Shown one piece after another: positions 26,129-35,096 of a stretch of DNA of 64,000 nt. Origin of the DNA: an uncultured Dokdonia sp. (GTDB lineage: Bacteria > Bacteroidota > Bacteroidia > Flavobacteriales > Flavobacteriaceae); contig NZ_CANLOB010000006.1 in NCBI RefSeq assembly GCF_947492815.1, positions 62,001 through 126,000 on the forward strand, read 5' to 3'. Position 1 is the stretch's first letter. Each line of letters starts with the position of its first letter. Position numbers and translations under genes: made by a program. The notes under the pieces were generated by a model, which made no database searches, was not told where the DNA came from, and saw nothing but the letters and a program-made list of their open reading frames with translations.

Positions 26129-26416
26129 ATGGACGAATACAGAAAAAAGTTAAACGATAGTTTTAAGAATGGCATTTATGGCAATGAAAAGAACAAAGAA
26201 AAATACCTCAATGGCTTAAAAGTCATCAGAGCTGAGCATAAATCTTTTTTCGAAAATAAGCCTGATGGAAAAAACCAGATAGAAGACTATGTTGTGCCGA
26301 ATAATTTCACAGGAAAACCTTTATTAGGTTTAAATTATCAATCTGAATTGACACCTAAATTAAAATCAGATTTAATTGAGCTATGGGAATCTATCTTCTT
26401 AGATATAGATGAATAA
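26129..26416 (+). CDS. Small hypothetical protein
   Basis: A 95-residue soluble, charged protein. It follows the previous gene by 8 bp and is followed by a structured spacer (26428-26516). The C-terminal half (FTGKPLLGLNYQSELTPKLKSDLIELW) looks helical. No known motif. The close pairing with the preceding gene could be an effector-partner couple, but nothing in the sequence shows this. Confidence 0.6.
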   Translation: MDEYRKKLNDSFKNGIYGNEKNKEKYLNGLKVIRAEHKSFFENKPDGKNQIEDYVVPNNFTGKPLLGLNYQSELTPKLKSDLIELWESIFLDIDE

Positions 26417-26427
26417 AAAACGTGTGG

Positions 26428-26516
26428 TAACACTATATATAGCAAATTGGACGATTAGTGTTTAACCCCAAAGTCGTTGTCTATTTGCAAAGTTGCCAAA
26501 TTTTAAAATTTGACGA
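26428..26516. repeat. Cassette-type spacer element, copy A
   Basis: It begins AACACTATATATAGCAAAT-GGACG, then GTCTATTTGCAAAGTTGC, and ends in the perfect 16-bp palindrome CAAATTTTAAAATTTG (26497-26512). The same order of blocks is found at 28014-28104 after another unrelated gene, so the spacer and not the gene is conserved. The remainder of the gap to 26648 carries no gene. Confidence 0.7.
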
Positions 26517-26648
26517 TTTCTAATAAAAAAATAAATAGTAAAATTTAAAAATCCGGCTTGTGTTAATTCGAAAAGAAACTGCTTATTTTCAGCGCTACTT
26601 TTCATATACTGAGCCGTTATACCTAATTAAAAAGAATTCTAAATTTAA

Positions 26649-27365
26649 ATGAAAGAAGAATTAGAACTTTTACAATCTGAACTCAATAAAAGTTATAATG
26701 AATTACTTAATATAGAGAGTAATAAAATAACAGTTGAACCTGACTTTACGTTTGAATCCAATATTGAATTAAAAGATAAAGATAGAAGTTGTAAAATTTA
26801 CCCATTTTTTTTTAGCGAAATTCCGAAATACGTTTTTGAATGGGATGATTGTCCAATTTTTGAAATTTCAAGTACCGACATTAAAAGACAAGGAAAAATA
26901 ATAATTGACTGGGTGTTAGAAAAATCAATACCATCAAAAATTCAAACTCAATTTCCGGAAATAGAACTTAATGAACTGGCAAAATATTATGAAAATGGAG
27001 AAGGAATAAAAGGTGAGTTCATAGAAAGTTGGAACATTCTGGAAGAAGTTTATAATCAATGGTTATCGATTGAACCTCGTGAAGAATATAAAGATCTTAT
27101 AAGGTTGATTAAAAAAATGAGAGATTTTAAACTTGATGAATTATTGCGAGTTGGAACACAATTGTCTGTTTTCATTTTATCAAGATCAAGAAGACATGGA
27201 ATAGATGAAAATAAACCTCAAATAAGGATAACTTTCTTAGGTGCTAGTAAAATGAAAATATATTCCAATTTGAAGAACAAAAAGAAAAGTTTGGAGTGTG
27301 AAGTAAAATATGAAGGGTATCTTGAGAGAATTGTAAAAGAACTATTAAAAGAAAAAATAAAATAA
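26649..27365 (+). CDS. Hypothetical protein in cassette-like block
   Basis: A 238-residue soluble protein. A short N-terminal coiled coil (1-25) is followed by a mixed domain with aromatic blocks (YPFFFSEIPKYVFEWDDCPIFE) and a basic C-terminal third. No signal peptide, membrane segment or family recognised. It is flanked on both sides by palindromic spacers. Confidence 0.62.
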   Translation: MKEELELLQSELNKSYNELLNIESNKITVEPDFTFESNIELKDKDRSCKIYPFFFSEIPKYVFEWDDCPIFEISSTDIKRQGKIIIDWVLEKSIPSKIQTQFPEIELNELAKYYENGEGIKGEFIESWNILEEVYNQWLSIEPREEYKDLIRLIKKMRDFKLDELLRVGTQLSVFILSRSRRHGIDENKPQIRITFLGASKMKIYSNLKNKKKSLECEVKYEGYLERIVKELLKEKIK

Positions 27366-27381
27366 AAAGGCATAACAATTT

Positions 27382-27423
27382 GTATAGTTCATTTGCTCCC
27401 TGCGGGAAGCAAACGCACCATAC
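27382..27423. repeat. Imperfect 42-bp palindrome between accessory genes
   Basis: GTATAGTTCATTTGCTCCCT and its right arm GGGAAGCAAACGCACCATAC pair over most of their length with four mismatches. It is preceded by GGCATAACAA. The shape (long imperfect hairpin between unrelated genes) recalls recombination sites of gene cassettes, but it could also be a terminator. Confidence 0.5.
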
Positions 27424-27446
27424 GAGGGGCGTAGTAGGTAATTAAG

Positions 27447-28004
27447 ATGGAAAAACTATTAGAAGATATTGACAAGGTTGAATTCACCACAGGAACTAAC
27501 TTCAGTTACGACTTGGATAGAGAATTCAAATTGATTGCTTCTAAACTTGAACCAATCCAAAAAAAATATTTAAAGTCTGACTTTAATCGATTTTTAGAAA
27601 AAGGAAGGTTTGCAGTACTTAATGCATTTGGTGGTGGAATTCTATTTCTAAAGGTTCCAGAATCAATTGAGAAGATAAAAATTGAATCCCTAACTGATTC
27701 GAAGGGTTTTAAAGCCTCAGTTCTATTTAATTCTGAGTTTAGAAGAATCGAGAATACTAAATACAAACCTGACGCGGGAAGAATAGAATCAACTAGATGG
27801 AATGTTGAGTTGATATTTCCGAACTTTTTCGAATATGCAAAAGAGGTACAGATAGCACTGCTTCTGATAATTGGAAAAATAGTTAAACGAATTTGTGAAT
27901 ACGGACGAACCAATTTTGCTTACATGAAGATTGAAAATGAATTCCAAATAGAATTGCTTATTGACAATCGGATTGAATCAAAGCTTAAAGTCGAAATAAA
28001 GTAA
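27447..28004 (+). CDS. Hypothetical protein in cassette-like block
   Basis: A 185-residue soluble protein with a Phe- and Lys-rich N-terminal half (LDREFKLIASKLEPIQKKYLKSDFNRFL), a glycine patch (FGGGILFLKVPE) and a hydrophobic helix near 130 (VQIALLLIIGKIVKRI) that is probably buried rather than membrane-spanning. No family recognised. It is followed by spacer copy B. Confidence 0.6.
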   Translation: MEKLLEDIDKVEFTTGTNFSYDLDREFKLIASKLEPIQKKYLKSDFNRFLEKGRFAVLNAFGGGILFLKVPESIEKIKIESLTDSKGFKASVLFNSEFRRIENTKYKPDAGRIESTRWNVELIFPNFFEYAKEVQIALLLIIGKIVKRICEYGRTNFAYMKIENEFQIELLIDNRIESKLKVEIK

Positions 28005-28013
28005 AAACTACCT

Positions 28014-28104
28014 ACAACACTGTATATAGCAAATAGGACGTTCGGTGGTCAACAAAAGTTTAGTGCTATTTATAAAGTCCGCCAAATTAAAAATTTGGCG
28101 TTTA
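28014..28104. repeat. Cassette-type spacer element, copy B
   Basis: ACAACACTGTATATAGCAAA then GGACG, GCTATTTATAAAGTCCGC, and the perfect inverted repeat CGCCAAATT-AAA-AATTTGGCG (28080-28100). It aligns with copy A block by block; the palindrome arms differ but remain self-complementary, so structure is conserved over sequence. Confidence 0.7.
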
Positions 28105-28212
28105 TGAGAAAAAGATAAAAGCAAAATATTTATATTTAGCTAAGTAATAAACCGAAACACAAGTGCTTATCACCTGCCCTGCATTTCTTATAATGAACGC
28201 TCTATAACTAAT

Positions 28213-28560
28213 TTGATTATGAATAGTGAACTAACAAAGAACACATTAGATTGGTGGGAAAAAAAGCGGATTTGGTATAATCTAATTGTACTGATTTTTG
28301 GTGTATGGCAAATTATTAATGAACGACCTGATACTTTCAAATACGAAGATATTATTGGAGTTGTATTATATGGTTTGGGAGCAAATATTCTCTACTCTAT
28401 TGGAATACTAATTGAACTACTAGATGAATACTATGTTAAAACGTTTTTCAAGTTCAAAAGGTTTAGATGGTTCTTTCTAGTAATTGGAACATTATTTTCA
28501 ATTTTTTATACTACTTGGTTGATCATACTATATTATAACGGACCCGTATGGACATGGTAA
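28213..28560 (+). CDS. Small membrane protein
   Basis: 115 residues with three predicted membrane helices (about 19-35, 50-72, 88-112) and few charged residues. It overlaps the next gene by 13 bp, so the two are translationally linked. No family recognised. The gap before it holds spacer copy B. Confidence 0.62.
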   Translation: MIMNSELTKNTLDWWEKKRIWYNLIVLIFGVWQIINERPDTFKYEDIIGVVLYGLGANILYSIGILIELLDEYYVKTFFKFKRFRWFFLVIGTLFSIFYTTWLIILYYNGPVWTW

Positions 28561-29051
28561 TTAAAAAGGAAATAAAAGACGACAATGAGTTTTACCTTTA
28601 TATCAATGGAAAATTGATTTACAAAAGATGGTTGAATTTAGGCTATGGTAAAGTTTTTGACACACATACTTTCGGAAAATATACTGATTATAGTATTACA
28701 GATTTTGACCTTGAGGAAACACCAGAACTAATTCATGTTAAAGCAAATTTAAGATTATTGACAACTGAACAAGGCGGAAGAAAAACTGGATTCAAAAGCG
28801 GATTAAGACCAAATCACGTTTTTGAATACGAAACAAATGAGCAATTTAAATATACGTATATAGGAGATATTCAATTTGAAGAAGGTGAATTAATATTACC
28901 AGGAGAAACTAAAGAAGTTTTAGTTAGGTTTTTATCAAAACAACCGATTGATGAATATATGAATATTGGAAGAAAATGGTGGATTCATGAAGGAGCAAGA
29001 AAAATTGGAGAAGCAGAAATAAAAGGAATTGAATTTCCTAAAATTGAATAA
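28548..29051 (+). CDS. Hypothetical soluble partner of the small membrane protein
   Basis: 167 residues starting MDMVIKKEIKDDNEFYLYIN inside the previous gene. It is mostly beta-structured (KYTYIGDIQFEEGELILPGETKEVLVRFL), like a single elongation-factor-type or immunoglobulin-like barrel; that is only an impression. No signal peptide, so it is cytoplasmic. It probably works with the membrane protein it overlaps. Confidence 0.62.
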   Translation: MDMVIKKEIKDDNEFYLYINGKLIYKRWLNLGYGKVFDTHTFGKYTDYSITDFDLEETPELIHVKANLRLLTTEQGGRKTGFKSGLRPNHVFEYETNEQFKYTYIGDIQFEEGELILPGETKEVLVRFLSKQPIDEYMNIGRKWWIHEGARKIGEAEIKGIEFPKIE

Positions 29052-29079
29052 AAATCGACCTATAGACCCACTCTCGTCA

Positions 29080-29148
29080 GTTTGCAACTGGTAGTCTTCC
29101 TCTTTAATCCTTTCTAAATTCTTACATATCTTTATACCCTTTAGCGCT
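29080..29148. repeat. Direct repeat, left copy (pairs with 31027-31098)
   Basis: TTTGCAACTGGTAGTCTTCC and TAAATTCTTACATATCTTTA-TACCCTTT recur nearly unchanged at 31027-31098. The two copies bracket a 2-kb stretch with two genes. The left copy runs into a GC-rich palindromic repeat (29139-29195). Confidence 0.7.
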
Positions 29149-29195
29149 TCGCTCTCCCTACGGTCGTGAACCTGCCTGCCAGCAGACAGGAAAGC
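29139..29195. repeat. GC-rich palindromic repeat, short copy
   Basis: CTTTAGCGCTTCGCTCTCCC then TACGGTCGTGAACCTGCCTG and a decayed half-palindrome, ending in GAAAGCGG. It belongs to the family seen at 21115-21331. Confidence 0.7.
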
Positions 29196-29336
29196 GGAAT
29201 ACTAAAAAAACAAAAAAAATCTCAATTACTAATACTCGCCTACTTACAAAAACCCTCTCCGATTTTCAATTCAGTCTATATTTGTTACATTAGTTCCTTA
29301 ACCACTCAATCGTATATAAAATCGTTACTACACATT

Positions 29337-29897
29337 TTGAAAAAACTGCTACGCATAGTAATCTTACTTTTAATTTTGACTTCTTGTTCTATTAAAAATG
29401 GGGTGGTAAGACAGATAAATTCTGAATTCAAAACAAAATATCCTGAAATAAAAGACTATTCAAAAACCAAATATCAAGAGAAACTTAGAAAACAAATTTT
29501 GCCCAAGTTTTTAGATGATTATAAACTTTCTGATTCTAATCTATACATTATAGAAACTTTTCAAAACAGAGGCGGACACCACGTAGCAACTAAATATCAA
29601 ACTGTTATGACGTATTTCTGGCAAGATGGAAAATTAATTGAAGTGTATCAGGTGAATAATAACAATGAATTAAAAATAAAGAAAGAACAGTATTGGGGTT
29701 CGGAAAATATTATTCCGACATTTAAGTTTATAGAAAAGCAATTTGTAGCAAATAAACTTGACTCTATTATAAGAGTTTCAGAAAATCTTTGGAAACATCA
29801 GTTCAGTCACGCGGGAGAATATTTTATAACCGAATTAGACAAAGATTTAAATATTTTGAAAATTATAAAGTGTGCAGAGTTTGGCGGGTTTGAATAA
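29337..29897 (+). CDS. Hypothetical lipoprotein
   Basis: 186 residues from the TTG at 29337, chosen because it begins a lipoprotein signal (LKKLLRIVILLLILTSC). The frame stays open upstream to 29166 only because the repeat there lacks stops. The mature protein is soluble and basic, with YIIETFQNRGGHHVATKYQT and WKHQFSHAGEYFI. No family recognised. Envelope location is inferred. Confidence 0.62.
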   Translation: MKKLLRIVILLLILTSCSIKNGVVRQINSEFKTKYPEIKDYSKTKYQEKLRKQILPKFLDDYKLSDSNLYIIETFQNRGGHHVATKYQTVMTYFWQDGKLIEVYQVNNNNELKIKKEQYWGSENIIPTFKFIEKQFVANKLDSIIRVSENLWKHQFSHAGEYFITELDKDLNILKIIKCAEFGGFE

Positions 29898-29965
29898 AAA
29901 CGTATACACATTACAAGCAATTAGTTATTTAATCACAATGAAGACATATTTGCTAGTCTGTCCCC

Positions 29966-30119
29966 CTCGCTAGCGCTCGTCTGTGACGAGTGCCGTATTG
30001 AGTAAGTAACCAGAAAATTTGTATACAAAGGCTATATGCAACTAACGCTATAGATAGATGTTATTGTTTTTAGAGTGCCCTATGATTTTAGTATCCGTCT
30101 AAGACGAGTACTAGCGAGG
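29966..30119. mobile_element. Inverted-repeat-bounded element (MITE-like)
   Basis: CCTCGCTAG-CG-CTCGTCT (29966-29983) and AGACGAG-TA-CTAGCGAGG (30102-30119) are complementary over 16 of 18 bases and enclose 154 bp. The left end also forms CTCGTC-TGT-GACGAG and the right end CGTCT-A-AGACG. No coding content. It ends where a truncated open frame begins. Confidence 0.5.
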
Positions 30120-30279
30120 AAATGAAATCCATTCTAACATATCTTATGAAAGGGTAAAAGAGCTTTTTCCAATGGCAAATATCATTGCATCAAGAGATTT
30201 AGAACGCTTTAGCTACCCTAAAACGGTTGATGTAGTATACTGTGATAAATGCAGAGAATTAAGTGAAAAATATAATTGA
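30115..30279 (+). pseudogene. Truncated C-terminal remnant of an unknown gene
   Basis: An open frame of 54 codons without a usable start: ISYERVKELFPMANIIASRD ... VVYCDKCRELSEKYN-stop. Codon use looks coding and a CDKC pair is present. It begins exactly at the right end of the inverted-repeat element, suggesting that the 5' part was lost there. Confidence 0.4.
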
Positions 30280-30356
30280 AAATAAAATATACTTATATAT
30301 GTATATCGTTTACAATAAAGTTAGGTCATTTAAATTTTCAGTACCTTTCATAAACA

Positions 30357-30989
30357 ATGAAAATATTTGATTTATTATGCTTTGAACATCATTCAAATTT
30401 AAATGTCCCCAATGCGAGTATTATCGAAGAAATACTCAATGAAATTATTACTCCTGAGTTAGAAAAAATAGGACTTACTAATAAGAAGTATAAATATAAA
30501 TGGAGTAGTGACTATAATGTTAATGGCATAAAAACAAGTGTTCGTTTTCATTATCGTGGGTTAAGCGCAGGATTTACAATTGGTCAGAGTTTTAAGTGTA
30601 TTCCTTCCACAAAGATTTTAAAATATCCTAAAGATAAATTCCATCTTTTCGAGCATGTAGACTTTTTCAATACTAACAAAAAATTATCTCTTTGGAATCG
30701 TAAAATCTTTGAAATAGGACTTAAAAAATTTATCTCTAAAGATCTAAAAAAAATTCGTAAACATATAGTTTCCTGTGATTCTATTCAAAAAAATATAGAC
30801 ATCGCTTTAAGACAAATCAATAGTACAAGATCAGAATACGAAATCCATGATCCTGATCAAAAATATGTACTTGCTTTTCTTTATGCAACATTGGGAGATA
30901 AAGAAAAAGCCCAAAATACGATGAAAGAATATGCTATAGAGAAGAATTTAGTGCATAATGATCTTTTTAAATATCTTGAAAACGTGTAA
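30357..30989 (+). CDS. Hypothetical protein
   Basis: A 210-residue soluble basic protein. The first 90 residues are mixed (YKYKWSSDYNVNGIKTSVRF); the last 60 end in a helical pair that looks like one TPR-type repeat (YVLAFLYATLGDKEKAQNTMKEYA). No signal peptide. It is the last gene before the right copy of the direct repeat. Function unknown. Confidence 0.6.
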   Translation: MKIFDLLCFEHHSNLNVPNASIIEEILNEIITPELEKIGLTNKKYKYKWSSDYNVNGIKTSVRFHYRGLSAGFTIGQSFKCIPSTKILKYPKDKFHLFEHVDFFNTNKKLSLWNRKIFEIGLKKFISKDLKKIRKHIVSCDSIQKNIDIALRQINSTRSEYEIHDPDQKYVLAFLYATLGDKEKAQNTMKEYAIEKNLVHNDLFKYLENV

Positions 30990-31026
30990 AGTAATACCTA
31001 ATTATTATGTTTCACTCCGCTACTAC

Positions 31027-31100
31027 CTATTTGTAACTGGTAATCTTCCATAATAATCATTCCTAAATTCTTACATATCTTTATACCCTTTCGCGAAAGC
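31027..31100. repeat. Direct repeat, right copy, joined to a GCTTTCGCGAAAGC palindrome
   Basis: ATTTGTAACTGGTAATCTTCC and TAAATTCTTACATATCTTTA-TACCCTTT match the block at 29080-29148; this copy continues directly into CTTTCGCGAAAGC (31088-31100). Confidence 0.7.
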
Positions 31101-31171
31101 GAAATAAACCCTAACTAAAAATCATTTAAAATTCTAAGTCATTATATTTAGACATCTAAAGTCACATTTTA

Positions 31172-32284
31172 ATGATACTACAAACTGTACACATACAAAA
31201 CCTAAATGATCCTGTATTATTTTTTTATGGGTGGTGGCAGTTTTCGGTATGTTTATTTGCATGTATTGCATTGATTGCGATCTGGTGGCATATTGGTAAA
31301 AAGCAACATGACTTTGGGCAAGTATGGTTGGCGCTTTCAGTATTGTGTTGGAGTATTTCTGGTGCTTTTGAAATTTATTTTATCAAAACAAACACAACAT
31401 CTGAAGTCATTATTGAGGGTTGGCGTAGTATCTGGTCCTTATTGAATAGTCTCTTTATTTTGTTGGCGTTACCTTGGTTTCGGTATTTACCTGAGGCTAT
31501 TGGACATATTATCAAATCAAAGTATTGGATCTATATTGTGGGGATTCCTTTTTTGTTCTCCATACTCCCTACATTAAGTCGTATGATATCGGGTACCGTG
31601 ATTGCGATGATCAATGAACTGGATGTGTATTATGCGCTGTTTACCTTACTTTTTTTAGGATATGTTTTATGGGAATCCTTTTTAAAACGACGCCTCAAAG
31701 CATTGGCATTTTTAGCTTTGTTCTGTATTCTTATTGCTTTAGTCGCTCAAATCTATAAGGTATATGGCACCGAAATGAATCTCACCTTATTGTCTGCGAT
31801 TTTTAAAACTTCACTGATCATGATTTTCTTTGCTCTTGCCTTAAGTTGGGTGAAAGAACTCGCAGAGAATATTATTCCAAACTCAGATGAGTTATACATC
31901 ACATTTTCAAAAAATAAATTGTCTTCTGGAAAGATAGAACACCTCATCTTCTTAAAAGGGTTTCCAGGGACTGAAAAGCGAAAAGTAAAATTGACGCCTG
32001 CCCTATTTGAATTGTTTTTAAAATTTGCGCAACGTAAACACTCCGAAAATGATTGGTTGGAAATTAAACCCAAGAACTTCGCTATGTCCAATAAGACGTT
32101 TGATATTAATGACTATAACCAAGTGAAAAGATTGCTTGTTGCTATCCTAGATGGTGTCTTTGGAAAAGACTCTTGGACTGTAGATCATCACTTACATCCG
32201 CTCAAAACTACCCTTTTTGAAATGTCAGAAAAGCGAGATCGAAAAATTCGTTTAAAAATACATTCAAAAAACATATCGCTATAA
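31172..32284 (+). CDS. Polytopic membrane protein with C-terminal cytoplasmic domain
   Basis: 370 residues. About seven membrane helices fill residues 17-230; residues 240-370 form a basic soluble domain (LTPALFELFLKFAQRKH, TFDINDYNQVKRLLVAILDGVFGKDSW). The 7TM-plus-output layout hints at a sensor or signalling role, but no catalytic motif is visible. It is 119 bp upstream of the symporter on the same strand. Family not recognised. Confidence 0.7.
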   Translation: MILQTVHIQNLNDPVLFFYGWWQFSVCLFACIALIAIWWHIGKKQHDFGQVWLALSVLCWSISGAFEIYFIKTNTTSEVIIEGWRSIWSLLNSLFILLALPWFRYLPEAIGHIIKSKYWIYIVGIPFLFSILPTLSRMISGTVIAMINELDVYYALFTLLFLGYVLWESFLKRRLKALAFLALFCILIALVAQIYKVYGTEMNLTLLSAIFKTSLIMIFFALALSWVKELAENIIPNSDELYITFSKNKLSSGKIEHLIFLKGFPGTEKRKVKLTPALFELFLKFAQRKHSENDWLEIKPKNFAMSNKTFDINDYNQVKRLLVAILDGVFGKDSWTVDHHLHPLKTTLFEMSEKRDRKIRLKIHSKNISL

Positions 32285-32403
32285 GTCAAACATTTACATG
32301 TTTTTGTCAGTAGTTTTTTTACTGACATTTTTAGATTCTTTCTGATAAAGTCTCCATTAAAAAATTCAATTTTAAAGATTGCAGTCTAAATCATAAAATT
32401 AGA

Positions 32404-34041
32404 ATGATGACTTTAAAACAACGTATCCTAGTTAGTGTCTTTATCAGTATCCCTTTTGTCAATCATGCACAACAATCCAGAGGATTAGACGAACAGATTA
32501 ATGACGCTTTTATGCCTTTTGCCACATGGTGGGAAGATTTTATACTTTCTACTGTCACCATCTTTGGGTATGGAATTCCAATCGTTTTGATTTTATTGCT
32601 TCTTGGAGCTATATTCTTTACGGTGTATTTTGGCTTTGTAAACATCAAACATTTTCCAACGGCTATTCAAGTGGTGAGAGGGAAGTATGATGATTTAGAG
32701 TCTTTGAATATTGAAACTACAGCTCAGGTTTATGAAGTAGAAGGAGATCTTGTAGATACCATAAAAGATGAAAGTCATCATGGAGAGGTGAATCATTTTC
32801 AGGCATTAGCCACTGCTGTTTCTGGAACTGTTGGATTGGGAAATATTGCGATGGTTGCTGTTGCTATTTCTATAGGAGGTCCAGGTGCTACCTTCTGGAT
32901 GATTATTGCAGGATTACTTGGGATGTCATCAAAATTTGTAGAATGCACCTTAGGGGTAACATACAGAGATATTGATAGTGACGGGAATGTATATGGAGGG
33001 CCTATGTATTATTTATCCAGAGGACTTAAAGAAAGAGGTCTCGTTAAGCTTGGTAAATTTTTGGCTATTGTATTTGCCATATTGTGTGTTGGCGCATCCT
33101 TTGGTGGTGGAAATGCCTTTCAAACCAATCAGGCAGCAGCTCAAATTATTTCAAGATTTGGAATTGAAGGAGCAGCTTCTGGAAGTATCATAGGATTCAT
33201 TTTTGCGGTAGTTGTTGGTATTGTCATTATTGGAGGGATTAAACGAATTGCTAAAATCACTGAAAAAGTAGTCCCCGTCATGGCTGTACTCTATGTCGCT
33301 TCGGCTTTATTCATTATTTTTTCAAATTTTAGTTTTATAGATGATGCTATAGGTTTAATCATCACAGAAGCGTTTACACCCAAAGCAACGATTACTGGTG
33401 GGTTTATTGGTGTGATGATTCAGGGCTTTCGTCGTGCGGCATTCTCCAATGAAGCGGGAGCTGGTTCGGCGGCTATTGCACATGCTGCTGTAAATACAAA
33501 ATATGCAGCTTCAGAAGGTCTTGTAGGATTATTAGAACCTTTTATAGATACTGTAGTGGTTTGTAGTATGACTGCTATTATTATCGTCATGTTTAATATG
33601 GAGGGTGCTTTTGTGTATGGAGATGTCATTAATGGACAAGCCTTACTCGCAGATGGATCAAGATTGGGTGGTGTAAATTTAACTTCCATGGCGTTTGACA
33701 ATGCCATTCCTGGATCATCATATGTGCTTGTGATTGCCGTCACCTTATTTGCCTTTTCTACGATTTTATCATGGTCTTACTATGGATTACAGTCTTGGAA
33801 ATATTTATTTGGAAGAAGTAAATGGGTAGATTTAACCTATAAAATTATCTTTTTACTATTTACCATTTTAGGAGCTGCTATCACGCTAGATGCCGTGATA
33901 AAATTTTCAGATGCTATGATTCTTGCGCTCGTGTTTCCTAATATGATAGGGCTATTACTCCTGTTCCCAAAAGTAAGAAGTGAAATGAAACGGTACTTAG
34001 ATGCTATTAAAACATTAAAATCAAAAAAGGCTACCTCTTAA
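32404..34041 (+). CDS. Sodium:alanine symporter family protein (AGCS), extended form
   Basis: 545 residues. The core carries AGCS landmarks: NHFQALATAVSGTVGLGNIAMVAVAI, GGPMYYL, and RRAAFSNEAGAGSAAIAHAA. It differs from the second AGCS gene in the window (59858-61237) by a cleavable-looking signal peptide (ending VNHAQQ) and a ~25-residue acidic insert before the NHFQ motif. It imports small neutral amino acids with Na+. Confidence 0.92.
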   Translation: MMTLKQRILVSVFISIPFVNHAQQSRGLDEQINDAFMPFATWWEDFILSTVTIFGYGIPIVLILLLLGAIFFTVYFGFVNIKHFPTAIQVVRGKYDDLESLNIETTAQVYEVEGDLVDTIKDESHHGEVNHFQALATAVSGTVGLGNIAMVAVAISIGGPGATFWMIIAGLLGMSSKFVECTLGVTYRDIDSDGNVYGGPMYYLSRGLKERGLVKLGKFLAIVFAILCVGASFGGGNAFQTNQAAAQIISRFGIEGAASGSIIGFIFAVVVGIVIIGGIKRIAKITEKVVPVMAVLYVASALFIIFSNFSFIDDAIGLIITEAFTPKATITGGFIGVMIQGFRRAAFSNEAGAGSAAIAHAAVNTKYAASEGLVGLLEPFIDTVVVCSMTAIIIVMFNMEGAFVYGDVINGQALLADGSRLGGVNLTSMAFDNAIPGSSYVLVIAVTLFAFSTILSWSYYGLQSWKYLFGRSKWVDLTYKIIFLLFTILGAAITLDAVIKFSDAMILALVFPNMIGLLLLFPKVRSEMKRYLDAIKTLKSKKATS

Positions 34042-34092
34042 AATTTATAATACTATAGTGCAACTGTTTTGTTGTTATAAAAAGCCCTTTAA

Positions 34093-34250
34093 TTAGCTGT
34101 TGTACATTTTGAGTAATTTCATTGATTTTTTCCCTAATGCTAAAAAGAGTATCGACGAATTTTTTTAGTTCTTCCTTTAGGATGGAGGTAAAAACTAAAA
34201 AATTCACTAGAAAATTAGAGTCATAAACATCTGAATGCACAACAGGTTTA
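34093..34250. mobile_element. Inverted-repeat element, diverged copy, at the 3' end of a gene
   Basis: The left end TTAGCTGTTGTACATTTTGA and right end TGAATGCACAACAGGTTTA are imperfect complements and match the ends of the better-preserved element at 37775-37929. The right end supplies the TAA stop of the minus-strand gene ending at 34248. No transposase. Confidence 0.5.
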
Positions 34251-34952
34251 ATTGTTTTCTTCATCTAGCAAAGGAATTAAACTTTCTTTAGATACATTGA
34301 ATTGTTCTTTTAAAAATTTAAAAAACACCTTTTCATATATGTTTTTATCAAATTCAAAGGTGAGAGGTGTTTTTTCTAGGGTATTTCTAAAAGCAGGATC
34401 TGATAAAATGTTTTTACCCTTATTATCAAATTGCCAAACATATGAATGTTCTTTTTTAAACACTTTCACATGATACCCGCCACAATCAAGTGGTTCTACA
34501 TGATCACAATACGGACATGTATATAGTTTTATGAAATTTTGTTTTAAATCATATACAGATGTAAAAGGAATATCTTCTACTTCTTTTTCACCCTTCTCAA
34601 AGAGTACTAGAAATTCTTCATCAGCTATAGGTAATTTTAAAAGTGATTTTATCAATAGGGTGTGAAAAGCAGTATCAGAATTACTTTTTAAGAGACCAAT
34701 CCAATTAAAAAGCAAAGGGGTTGTATTTTCATAATGAACATCTAACAAACTACTCAATGGTTGTTGATCTATAAAGATTTCGTAAAAAAACCGTTCATTG
34801 TGAGGAACGGTTTCACACTTTTTACCAACTCTGATTACTTCATAATCATAGGTACGAGTATCTTGATAGATCTTTTCAACTAATTGTAAGCTAGATGGAA
34901 TATCTAAACTTCCTTTTTTATTTGAAAAATAATGCAATGAGAGTGTATTCAA
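34248..34952 (-). CDS. Hypothetical protein with CPYC motif
   Basis: A 234-residue soluble protein. CPYCDHVEPLDCGGYHVKVF at about residues 145-165 has three Cys and a His that could bind zinc; no other motif. It stands alone on the minus strand. Its last codons (DEENN-stop) run into an inverted-repeat element that provides the stop, so the original C-terminus may have been altered. Confidence 0.65.
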   Translation of the reverse strand: MNTLSLHYFSNKKGSLDIPSSLQLVEKIYQDTRTYDYEVIRVGKKCETVPHNERFFYEIFIDQQPLSSLLDVHYENTTPLLFNWIGLLKSNSDTAFHTLLIKSLLKLPIADEEFLVLFEKGEKEVEDIPFTSVYDLKQNFIKLYTCPYCDHVEPLDCGGYHVKVFKKEHSYVWQFDNKGKNILSDPAFRNTLEKTPLTFEFDKNIYEKVFFKFLKEQFNVSKESLIPLLDEENN

Positions 34953-35096
34953 AAGTACTTTATATATGCTGTGGCTGCATGTTTAATATATAATAAGAGA
35001 TCAAATATACATATCTAATGTGTTTTATTAGAAAATGCCTTTTATAACTTTTTCCTATCTTTAAAATACCAAAACAACTCACCAAACAAAAATAAT

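Noticed and set aside
34031..34264. 77-aa minus-strand open frame (MKKTIKPVVHSDVYDSN...)
   Set aside because: It overlaps both neighbours and lies almost wholly inside the inverted-repeat element at 34093-34250, so it is probably not a gene.
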